Shown piece after piece: positions 7,255-14,137 of a stretch of DNA of 14,137 nt; position 1 is the stretch's first letter; each line of letters begins with the position of its first letter. The DNA is from an uncultured bacterium (GTDB lineage: Bacteria > Bacteroidota > Bacteroidia > Bacteroidales > Paludibacteraceae), in contig CAMTOX010000007.1 of assembly GCA_947074225.1 (NCBI GenBank), forward strand, positions 1 to 14,137, read 5' to 3'. The notes under the pieces are model-generated. The model saw only the letters and a program-made list of their open reading frames with translations, did not search any database and was not told where the DNA came from. The translations under genes and the position numbers were made by a program.

Positions 7255-10056
7255 ATGAAAAGAATTACCATTTTCATGTTATGTATGCTGGCGGTTGTTA
7301 CACTGTCGGCAACCACTGCCGATTATCATTTAGATTCGGTGTATGTTAATAAAACTATTGTAGGCAATGATTCCAATCATATCAACGATATGGCCTATAC
7401 AAATCAAGTGTTGATATTTTTAGATAATGACTCATTATCTCCAAAATTACATTATTATTATGCTACTACAGGTACTTTAATGGCTAGTGAAGATGTACCA
7501 GGTGGAACCGGATTGTCGGTAACTGCCACAGACGGTGGCATACCTTATTTCACTGAAGGTAAAAATGGTTTAACGGGTTGTTTGCAGTTGTATGCTTTCC
7601 AAGGCGATACTGTAGCACAAGTGGCTAACTCTGGTGCCGGTAATAATACCATATTGGCACTCTCTAATGTTACTTTTGACTATGTACGTACCTATGGTTC
7701 GGTAAATAGTGGTACCGGTTATGTGGCTTCGGCTTCAGTATCGGGTGGCGATAAAATTGCTATTTGGCCATGTACTTCGGGTAATATTAGCTCTACTGCT
7801 GTTCAGAGTCCAATTATCATAGATAGCATACGTGGTGGTACTGCATCAGCAGGTGCCGACCTTCATTTCTATGGTACCAACTCATTATGGATTAGCGGTG
7901 CAAATCAAAAACCTATGCAAGTGTTAGTCAATACCAGCAGTTTAACACATGTTTCAACAGATTTAAATGTTGCAGAAGCTCCAGTAGGTGGTTTAGCTTA
8001 TTTTACTATGGACAGTAAGGAGTATGTTGTTGTTCCTACTTCTGCTTATGGCGCTTTCAAGATTTACGACGTTACAGCAGGTCCTGCTGCCGCAGTATTA
8101 GTAGGTACTAAAAGCACCAATTTGGGTAGTACAACCTCTACTTCCTCGCATGTAGCTTTCCAAGCAACGGTGGTTAGCGATACTGCTTTTATCTATACCT
8201 TTGTTCCAAACATAGGTTTATCGTGTTATAAATTCTATAACTCGGCAAGTACTATTCCAGTAAATATTACTTTAGAGACTACATACGATACTATTCAGGT
8301 TTATACAACCGGTTTTGAATCTACACAGGGCTTTACAGCAAACACAACTTATAACCAACCATTGGCATATTATGGACCGGATACCACTCAATGGGGTGTA
8401 TTCTTTGGATGCCCATCTACAACCGCTCCTTTATCGGGAAGTCAGTCTATGCAGATGCGTTGGTATAGTGCAACATCCGATAGCTTGGGTTATACCTTCA
8501 CCAATTTCAATACCGATAGTGTTGCTTTCGTGAAATTCTTGGCAGCTAGTACAAATGGATTGAATATGAATGTTCAATATAGTTACGGCGGATCGTCTTC
8601 TTATGGTTCAGACTCCATGATTACTTTGACTGGTTCGTCAGCTTCGTATAATTATAATTTACATCATCATAATTTGCACGATGTTCGTGTTAAGTTTACT
8701 GTAGCTGTACCTTCAACTGCACCAACTTCTACTTCACGTGTTTATTTAGATAATGTTCAGTTCTTTAAAATACGCCAAACCACTAGCGTATATACTCCTG
8801 TAATTACTCCATCAAGTCAAACTATAGAAGATTCTATCTCTGTTACTATAACTTGTGCTACCGAGGGTGCCGATATTTATTATACCACCAATGGTGATGA
8901 TCCGACCGATACATCTACAGTTTATACCGGTGCGTTTATAGTTCCAAAAGCTACTACAACAGTGAAAGCAATAGCTATGATGAGCGGTGTTGCCAATAGT
9001 AGCATAGCCACTGAAATCTATACATACGTACCGGAGAATAAAGTTCACACTCCTGTTATTACTCGTGCAACAGGCGACTATGAAGAGACCTTTATTACAA
9101 TGATTATGTGCGATACCGAAGGTGCCGACATTTATTATACTTTAGATGGTACTACTCCAAGTGCTACCTCTACTTTGTATCAAGGTATGGTTACTATTAC
9201 CGGAACTTGTACGTTAAGTGCTATAGCTATAAAAGAGGGTATGTTGGATAGTGATGTTGCTACAGCAGTTTATACATTCCCAGTAGTTACAGAGGTGGAC
9301 GATATTGCATCTCTATATCAAGTGGCAGTGGATAGTTCTTACTACAAACTTGTAAATGGGGTAACAGTGGTTTACCAAAACTTTAAAAGTGTTTATGTAC
9401 ACGATAGTTCTGGTTGGTTGTTATTGTTTGGCGACTCTGTAGATAGTTATACTAATGGTGATGTATTGACAGGAGTTATTGGTGAGTATGTTACTTATCA
9501 GAATAATGGTCAATTAATAGATTTGACAATGCCTACTGCTACCGAAGGAACTCCAGTAGATCCAGTAGTGAAGAATATTCAAAGTATTGCTGTTCAAGAT
9601 ATCTATATGTATGTGAAGATTGAGAATGTAGAGGTTGTCAATGCTCTTACATTTAGTACCTCTGCAACCACTTCAGGTACTGTGAAGGATGGTGCTCATA
9701 CATTGACTGTACGTAATAACTTCAGAATTGCCGGAACCTATAAGGCAGGCGATATTGTTACCATAGTAGGTTTTGTAAGTGTTTACAATAATGCCGTTCA
9801 AGTATATCCGGTAAGTATGGTTGTAACAGCCGGTGTAGGTGTTGATGATGTTGATTTGGGAAATATCTACGTGAAAGATGCAGTGGTTTATGTACCTGCA
9901 ACTTTAGGCGAAGAGATAGAGGTGTTTAATGTTACCGGACAACGCTTGTTACAAGTGAAAGCCGATCAGAGTGTAATGCCTTTGAATGGATTGCCACAAG
10001 ATCAAATATTATTGATACGTGTTGGCGATAAAACAAATAAGGTTGTTGTGAAATAA
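7255..10056 (+). CDS. Large modular secreted protein, probable T9SS cargo (CHB_HEX_C x2)
   Basis: Predicted surface or secreted protein of 933 aa with no recognised catalytic motif. Order seen: signal peptide (about 1-22); beta-rich region 23-330 with repeated hydrophobic strands, possibly a beta-propeller; a jelly-roll-like module about 350-506 (starts TGFESTQGF, ends SRVYLDNVQFF); two CHB_HEX_C-type sandwiches at about 513-591 and 598-675, each with TPVIT and EGADIYYT.(N/D)G..P; an OB-fold-like module about 680-858; and a C-terminal domain about 865-933 containing EIEVFNVTGQRL, LNGLPQDQILLIRVG and ending KVVVK, the pattern of type A T9SS sorting domains. T9SS cargo is exported across the outer membrane and usually anchored there or released. 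The next gene has the same plan. A strong terminator ends this unit. The modules look like binding or adhesion scaffolds; the ligand is unknown, and the first and OB-like assignments are inferred. Confidence 0.85.
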   Translation: MKRITIFMLCMLAVVTLSATTADYHLDSVYVNKTIVGNDSNHINDMAYTNQVLIFLDNDSLSPKLHYYYATTGTLMASEDVPGGTGLSVTATDGGIPYFTEGKNGLTGCLQLYAFQGDTVAQVANSGAGNNTILALSNVTFDYVRTYGSVNSGTGYVASASVSGGDKIAIWPCTSGNISSTAVQSPIIIDSIRGGTASAGADLHFYGTNSLWISGANQKPMQVLVNTSSLTHVSTDLNVAEAPVGGLAYFTMDSKEYVVVPTSAYGAFKIYDVTAGPAAAVLVGTKSTNLGSTTSTSSHVAFQATVVSDTAFIYTFVPNIGLSCYKFYNSASTIPVNITLETTYDTIQVYTTGFESTQGFTANTTYNQPLAYYGPDTTQWGVFFGCPSTTAPLSGSQSMQMRWYSATSDSLGYTFTNFNTDSVAFVKFLAASTNGLNMNVQYSYGGSSSYGSDSMITLTGSSASYNYNLHHHNLHDVRVKFTVAVPSTAPTSTSRVYLDNVQFFKIRQTTSVYTPVITPSSQTIEDSISVTITCATEGADIYYTTNGDDPTDTSTVYTGAFIVPKATTTVKAIAMMSGVANSSIATEIYTYVPENKVHTPVITRATGDYEETFITMIMCDTEGADIYYTLDGTTPSATSTLYQGMVTITGTCTLSAIAIKEGMLDSDVATAVYTFPVVTEVDDIASLYQVAVDSSYYKLVNGVTVVYQNFKSVYVHDSSGWLLLFGDSVDSYTNGDVLTGVIGEYVTYQNNGQLIDLTMPTATEGTPVDPVVKNIQSIAVQDIYMYVKIENVEVVNALTFSTSATTSGTVKDGAHTLTVRNNFRIAGTYKAGDIVTIVGFVSVYNNAVQVYPVSMVVTAGVGVDDVDLGNIYVKDAVVYVPATLGEEIEVFNVTGQRLLQVKADQSVMPLNGLPQDQILLIRVGDKTNKVVVK

Positions 10057-10084
10057 CAATGATGAATGTTTCTTAAATTGTTTG

Positions 10085-10111
10085 GGGAGTGCCGTTGGCA
10101 CTCCCTTTTTT
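10085..10111 (+). terminator. Rho-independent terminator
   Basis: A perfect 9-bp GC-rich stem (10085-10093 GGGAGTGCC with 10097-10105 GGCACTCCC), a 3-nt loop GTT and six T residues lie 28 nt after the stop of the 933-aa gene. This is a textbook intrinsic terminator. It suggests the downstream paralogue is transcribed separately or by partial read-through. Confidence 0.95.
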
Positions 10112-10160
10112 CTATTTAGGGAATAGTTCTTGATGGAGTTTGTAGGAAACAACACTAAAA

Positions 10161-12728
10161 ATGAAGAGGCTTCTCTTTACTCTCTTTTTAATAGTTTGTG
10201 GTGGCGTAAGGTGTGTAGTAATGCGGATTAAATTATTTATTATAATAGCTTTTCTATTAGTTACCGACGGAGTATTGGCTCAACCGTCGGGGCAGTTGTT
10301 GTGGATATCTACCAATGGAGTGGATAGTACATGCAATGCAAATACCTCTTTTTGCCGAGAGCAAGAGCGGTTAGTAATAGCCGTTACAGAGAGTGATGGC
10401 AGTAACAGAATATCGGAATGGGATATGCTTTCCGGAAATATGCTTAGTGAAGTAGTTGTGGTGGAGCCTATTGTTGGTGTAGTACCAGGCGGTAACTACT
10501 TTTATCTGAGTTACGATTCTCTTGTTATGGCTCCTGTTATAAAGCTTAGTAGTGATAGTACCACTCTACTTACCTTTCCTTCAGTGATAACCCTTCCGGA
10601 GTCTATTTCTTTTCTCTACTTCTTTGGATCTCTAGAACAGGGCTGCTTAGTAGCTATTTCAGTGGTAGATGGTGTTGTGTGTGAATGGATGTTTTATGAG
10701 GGAACACCACTGAGTAATAGTGCTATGGTATATGTGCTACCTACTACTGTGGATAGTACAAAGCCATATAGTTACAGTGTATTGTCGGACTCCTTGCTCT
10801 ATTGTGCTTCCGCTAATACACTCCCGATATTGGTGAAGTTAGAAAGAAATGGTACGCTCTCTGTTTCTAATGGTAGTGATGCTACACCTAATGTTTTACA
10901 GAGTGCAATGGTTGAGTTTGCTTTAAAAGGGGAGCGCTACCTCTTTGCTATCAGTAGCGAGGGTATGGGTGTACTCTATGGGAGAGTGCCTAATGGTACA
11001 ACCTGGCAAGAGATAACCACTTTAACAGCTTCTTTGAATGGTTTAGATTGCTCAGATAGTGATGTGCCAATGCTCTATGTAACCACCGTTGCGCATGAGG
11101 TATATGTTTTTGTTGTTTATGCTTGGCAACAAGTTGTGGCCTTTCGCTTCTATGATAGCACAGTGCCAAATTATCCTCAACAAAATGTGTTGCGATATAC
11201 CGTGGGTTTTGAACAGGATGAAGGTTTTGAAAGTTCCTCTGGGTATCTCTCTTCCGGAATACATACGGAGGGTGTGAGTGGTAGTGATTGGGAGGTGAAT
11301 CGGGCTTCGGTGGTCTCTTTTCAAACCATTAGAGGTGCTAGGTCGTTGATGATGCGTATGCCCAACAGTTTGGTAAATGACCCTCCCTATGCTATTCAGA
11401 ATTTTGATGTAGACTCTGTGGTGGCACTCTCTTTCATGGCATTTGGCTCTCCCGAAGGAAAAGTGAAGCTTGTGCTTTCATGTTCTACAAATGGTGGCAT
11501 GAGTTATCCATACCAACAAACCTATTTCCTCTCTACAGTGCAGAAACATTACTCTTTCATGTTGCCTGTAGTAACCGATAGTTTACGTGTGCGCTTTGAG
11601 ATGCTTTCAGTGGATAGTGGGAGTGGTATTCGTGTTGCAGCCATAGATTCTATCTGTTTCTTGGGTAGACAACCAATAAAGAAGTTACCCATTCCAAAGG
11701 TGATAAACTCACCCTTAAAAGCACAGTATGTGCCGTTAAAGTTAGCTTTAGCACATGATATTCCTAATAGTACTCTAATTTATACCACTAACGGTACCTT
11801 CCCAACACTCTTTAATGGTGAGGTTTATAGTGATTCAATAGAGTTGAAACGAACTACGACCTTGCGTTGCTTGGCTTATCAAACCGGATATGAGATGAGC
11901 GATGTGTTAAGTCAAACCATTTATTTCGGTGCAATAGATACGTTATATAGTATGTCTTCTGTGGCCGATATTGTACATGATGGTACAGACTATTATTACC
12001 ATTTTCTATGCGAGTTACCGATAACCTATCACTCTGGTATGTTGACATACTTTTACGATGGCAGCATAGCTTTTCGTTTCTTGGGTACTATGAATGCTCA
12101 CTATGTTAATGGCGATATCATTACATCGTGCATTGTTAAGGCGAATTACACTCGCAACGAGACCTATTTTGAACCTTTATGGATAGAGAGCCACTATGGT
12201 GGTGAGGCTATTGCTCCTGAAGAGGTGTTGTTAGGAACTATAAATGAGCAGTGGATGAATAGGTATGTGAAGGTGGAGTCGGTAGCTCTCTCAAATAGTG
12301 TACTTTTTAATGGCTTAAATGTGCAGCACGATACGGTATATGTGTTAGATGCTTCAGGTGTATCTTTACCCTTGAAGAATGTTTTGCTTGCTATGGATGG
12401 CCACTACTCAAACTTCTTTAGGTATGACTTAACCGCTGTAGTATCGCATTATGGTGGTGAGTTACATCTCTATCCGGTTGCTCTGACACCAAGATTTGAT
12501 ACCGGTTTAAATTTATTACAAGGTTGTATATTAACTTGGCAGCAGGATGTTTTATCGATAGAAAATATTGGGAGTGAGATAAAAGAGGTTAAGGTATTCA
12601 CTGTCGATGGGCGAGAGATTCAACACTTAAGAGTGACTTCTATGTCTTTGAAAATATATGGTCTACCAAGAGATCAATATTTGTTGGTACAGATAGGTAA
12701 GCGTATGTATAAAGTACTAAACAATTAG
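10161..12728 (+). CDS. Modular secreted protein, diverged paralogue of the upstream gene
   Basis: Predicted exported protein of 855 aa, same architecture as the 933-aa neighbour. Seen in order: beta-rich N-terminal region about 42-332; jelly-roll-like module about 346-500 (VGFEQDEGFESS, IQNFDVDSV aligning with the neighbour's TGFESTQGF, FTNFNTDSV); one CHB_HEX_C-like module about 511-588 (STLIYTTNGTFPT); OB-like module about 590-775 (YVKVESVALSNSVLF versus YVKIENVEVVNALTF); and a sorting-type C-terminus (KVFTVDGREI, GLPRDQYLLVQIG) ending KVLNN, less canonical than KVVVK. The start is uncertain. ATG 10161 has an A-rich upstream typical of this phylum but gives two successive hydrophobic leaders; ATG 10221 gives a clean 20-residue signal peptide ending VLA before Gln. 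No catalytic motif is visible. Secretion by T9SS is inferred. Confidence 0.85.
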   Translation: MKRLLFTLFLIVCGGVRCVVMRIKLFIIIAFLLVTDGVLAQPSGQLLWISTNGVDSTCNANTSFCREQERLVIAVTESDGSNRISEWDMLSGNMLSEVVVVEPIVGVVPGGNYFYLSYDSLVMAPVIKLSSDSTTLLTFPSVITLPESISFLYFFGSLEQGCLVAISVVDGVVCEWMFYEGTPLSNSAMVYVLPTTVDSTKPYSYSVLSDSLLYCASANTLPILVKLERNGTLSVSNGSDATPNVLQSAMVEFALKGERYLFAISSEGMGVLYGRVPNGTTWQEITTLTASLNGLDCSDSDVPMLYVTTVAHEVYVFVVYAWQQVVAFRFYDSTVPNYPQQNVLRYTVGFEQDEGFESSSGYLSSGIHTEGVSGSDWEVNRASVVSFQTIRGARSLMMRMPNSLVNDPPYAIQNFDVDSVVALSFMAFGSPEGKVKLVLSCSTNGGMSYPYQQTYFLSTVQKHYSFMLPVVTDSLRVRFEMLSVDSGSGIRVAAIDSICFLGRQPIKKLPIPKVINSPLKAQYVPLKLALAHDIPNSTLIYTTNGTFPTLFNGEVYSDSIELKRTTTLRCLAYQTGYEMSDVLSQTIYFGAIDTLYSMSSVADIVHDGTDYYYHFLCELPITYHSGMLTYFYDGSIAFRFLGTMNAHYVNGDIITSCIVKANYTRNETYFEPLWIESHYGGEAIAPEEVLLGTINEQWMNRYVKVESVALSNSVLFNGLNVQHDTVYVLDASGVSLPLKNVLLAMDGHYSNFFRYDLTAVVSHYGGELHLYPVALTPRFDTGLNLLQGCILTWQQDVLSIENIGSEIKEVKVFTVDGREIQHLRVTSMSLKIYGLPRDQYLLVQIGKRMYKVLNN

Positions 12729-12818
12729 TAGTTAGTGTGTTATTGCTTTGGTATTATAATTGCATTTAACTTTCGTCAATACTGTAAAACACTATTATAT
12801 TTTCATTTAGTATTCTCT

Positions 12819-13811
12819 ATGATACATTCTCAGAAAGCTTTTGGAGTTTATAATGCACCGGTTATCTCTTTTTGGTGTAGTTTGTTACCCGCAACCCTAT
12901 CTCTTTTAATGTCGGCGCTAAAACCAGACTTCTCATTGCTACTCTCGTTAATTACCTTATGCTTTGTTTTCATTGCGCATTTATTGATTTTGCTCATAAA
13001 TCAATATAATTATCAGATGTACCAATGTGTGTCGTCCGACCGTTTGTTGGTATATCAGAATAGATACGAACAGAGAGGCATTTACTATTGGATTAGCTCT
13101 AAGCATAACTCTAAAAAGGCCTTGTTGACTATTATTCTTATTCTTCTTTTCTTGCTCTTCTGTATGATAGGTGTAATGATATGGCAGCGAGGTTGGATTA
13201 TGATAGTGCTCTTTGCGCTGCTCTTTGTTAGCTGGTTCTTTTATTGGCATGCCTCACTTATTAGCGATCGCTATAATGTGGGCAGTTGCATGGCTGCTTT
13301 TATTGTTGGGCCTCTGGTAATGATTACTATGCAGTATGTGAGTAGTGGCACGATTGATATTGCTGTAGTTGCAATTTCCATTGCTGTGGGGTCTTTAGCT
13401 CTGAATTGGTTTTACTTAAATAATAGAATGCGCAGAGAAGATAATAACGACGAGGTTATGAGTGAAAGGTATAATGATGATAATTTTATTTGTTCTTTAA
13501 TTCTTACTTTCCTGCCTTTTTGCCTTGTGACGATTCTTATTGTTCTCGGTTTTATCAATTTAGCTTATATATCTCTTATTATAATAACTCCACTTCTGGT
13601 ATTTTACATTAAATCAATACATGACTTATATAAGGGAAACAAAGTGTTGCTTAAGAAGAATTTTTGGATGGGACCCATGGAATGTGAAGCGGAGTTTGTA
13701 GATGCTGGGTTTGGCTGGTATCGGCAGCGTTGGTGTTTGGCAAGGAACCTTCTCTATTTCTTTGTTCTTATTATGATTTGTGTAAACTGTGCTATTATCA
13801 TAGTCTATTAA
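12819..13811 (+). CDS. Nine-helix membrane protein, UbiA/MenA prenyltransferase-like but degenerate
   Basis: Integral inner-membrane protein of 330 aa from ATG 12819. A GTG at 12735 would add 28 residues with an unlikely composition, and starting at 12819 places the first helix as in MenA. About nine hydrophobic helices are visible (near 12-32, 39-61, 102-121, 126-146, 157-175, 181-199, 224-244, 247-264, 309-329), the UbiA number. Similarity is strongest at 157-212: GPLVMITMQYVSSGTIDI, then SLALNWFYLNNRMRRED, aligning with MenA's G(P/L)..., TGT and LLVNNIRDIETD blocks. The first motif, NxxxDxxxD in active enzymes, reads NQYNYQMYQ here (61-69), and the second retains NN but not the spaced aspartates. 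If the assignment is right, Mg2+-prenyl-diphosphate chemistry is probably lost. The gene starts 90 nt after the paralogue pair. Alternative: an unrelated polytopic protein. Confidence 0.55.
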   Translation: MIHSQKAFGVYNAPVISFWCSLLPATLSLLMSALKPDFSLLLSLITLCFVFIAHLLILLINQYNYQMYQCVSSDRLLVYQNRYEQRGIYYWISSKHNSKKALLTIILILLFLLFCMIGVMIWQRGWIMIVLFALLFVSWFFYWHASLISDRYNVGSCMAAFIVGPLVMITMQYVSSGTIDIAVVAISIAVGSLALNWFYLNNRMRREDNNDEVMSERYNDDNFICSLILTFLPFCLVTILIVLGFINLAYISLIIITPLLVFYIKSIHDLYKGNKVLLKKNFWMGPMECEAEFVDAGFGWYRQRWCLARNLLYFFVLIMICVNCAIIIVY

Positions 13812-13930
13812 GTTGATGTAATGAAGGACTGAGATAGAAAGATGTTCTGAAGTTTAACCTATTCCCTGTTAATCTATTCTTTTCATAACTCCAAGTCGTT
13901 TTGTATTCATAGAAATATAGATGTAAAAAT

Positions 13931-13966
13931 AGGGGTCTCCTTTATTTGTTACTAAAGCATACCCCT
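13931..13966 (-). terminator. Hairpin between convergent genes, terminator-like on the minus strand
   Basis: The outer stem AGGGGT (13931-13936) pairs with ACCCCT (13961-13966), and an inner CTTTA (13940-13944) pairs with TAAAG (13953-13957). On the minus strand the stem is followed by ATTTTTA and begins 21 nt after the TAA of the edge gene, which fits an intrinsic terminator. On the plus strand the T-tract is weaker, but the hairpin may also stop transcripts coming from the membrane-protein gene. Confidence 0.6.
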
Positions 13967-13987
13967 TAAATTGTTTGTTTTATCTAA

Positions 13988-14137
13988 TTATAATTCGTGT
14001 TTTACCTTGTGCTTTTCATCCCATTCTTTAATGATTTTCTCTAAGAATGTCTCAGTTCCATCACTACCTAATACAGATGTATTTTTACATTCATTATAGC
14101 TTTCATACTAGCCCCACTTCTTGCTCGTGTTAATATC
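13988..14137 (-). pseudogene. 3' end of an unrecognised gene with an in-frame TAG
   Basis: From the right edge, one minus-strand frame reads nine residues (DINTSKKWG), then TAG (14108-14110), then 39 residues beginning YESYNECKNTSVLGSDGTE and ending WDEKHKVKHEL before TAA at 13988-13990. The residue composition looks protein-like, and a terminator-like hairpin follows the stop, so this is probably a real gene end. One base change in the TAG (for example to GAG) would restore the frame. The stop could be a true nonsense mutation, a base error near the contig end, or a sign that the upstream part is not coding. I do not recognise the family. Confidence 0.4.

Noticed and set aside
9840..10056. 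C-terminal domain as a simple Ig-like fold rather than a sorting signal
   Set aside because: The FNVTGQ, NGLPQDQ, terminal KVVVK order and its position at the extreme C-terminus fit a T9SS sorting domain better.
12735..12818. GTG start extending the membrane protein by 28 residues
   Set aside because: GTG start only 6 nt after the previous stop, an odd Cys/Phe-rich extension, and ATG 12819 places the first helix where UbiA-like proteins have it.

Overview
The window is a contig fragment from an AT-rich member of the Bacteroidota, most likely order Bacteroidales. The evidence is: an rbfA – LolC/E-type permease pair, a BspA-like leucine-rich repeat protein, CHB_HEX_C-type beta-sandwich domains in secreted proteins that end in type IX secretion (T9SS)-like C-terminal sorting domains, two TATCTTTG boxes that fit the Bacteroidota sigma(ABfr) -7 consensus TAnnTTTG, and starts preceded by A/T-rich stretches instead of Shine-Dalgarno sites. 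Genus cannot be fixed from sequence alone. Bases 1-47 are not biological: they are an Illumina P7/TruSeq adapter with an index, so the true left end is base 48.

Left part (48-4491, minus strand). An operon reads rbfA (ribosome maturation) -> LolC/E-like lipoprotein-export permease -> an Ig-like lipoprotein joined to the permease by a 4-base ATGA overlap and cut at its C-terminus by the contig end. A separate, independently promoted gene encodes a secreted sialate O-acetylesterase-type SGNH hydrolase, followed by a strong hairpin.

Middle part (4492-7254). This is mostly non-coding AT-rich DNA. It holds a small palindromic/tandem 11-bp repeat cluster, one secreted LRR_5 (BspA-like) protein with ten near-perfect 23-residue repeats, and a large nested hairpin terminator. 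About 760 bases with no convincing gene follow the terminator.

Right part (7255-13811, plus strand). Two consecutive large modular secreted proteins (933 and 855 aa) share one domain order: signal peptide, predicted beta-rich N-terminal domain, jelly-roll-like module, CHB_HEX_C module(s), OB-like module, T9SS-type sorting domain. They are diverged tandem paralogues separated by a textbook terminator. A nine-helix membrane protein follows; it resembles the UbiA/MenA prenyltransferase family but appears to have lost the catalytic aspartate motifs. At the right edge, on the minus strand, is the 3' end of an unrecognised gene with an in-frame TAG, followed by its own hairpin.

The common theme is cell-envelope and surface biology (lipoprotein export, secreted hydrolase, LRR adhesin-like protein, T9SS cargo). 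I found no phage, CRISPR, insertion sequence, tRNA or rRNA. The least explained parts are the tandem T9SS paralogues with the degenerate UbiA-like neighbour, and the duplicated lipoprotein coupled to the permease.
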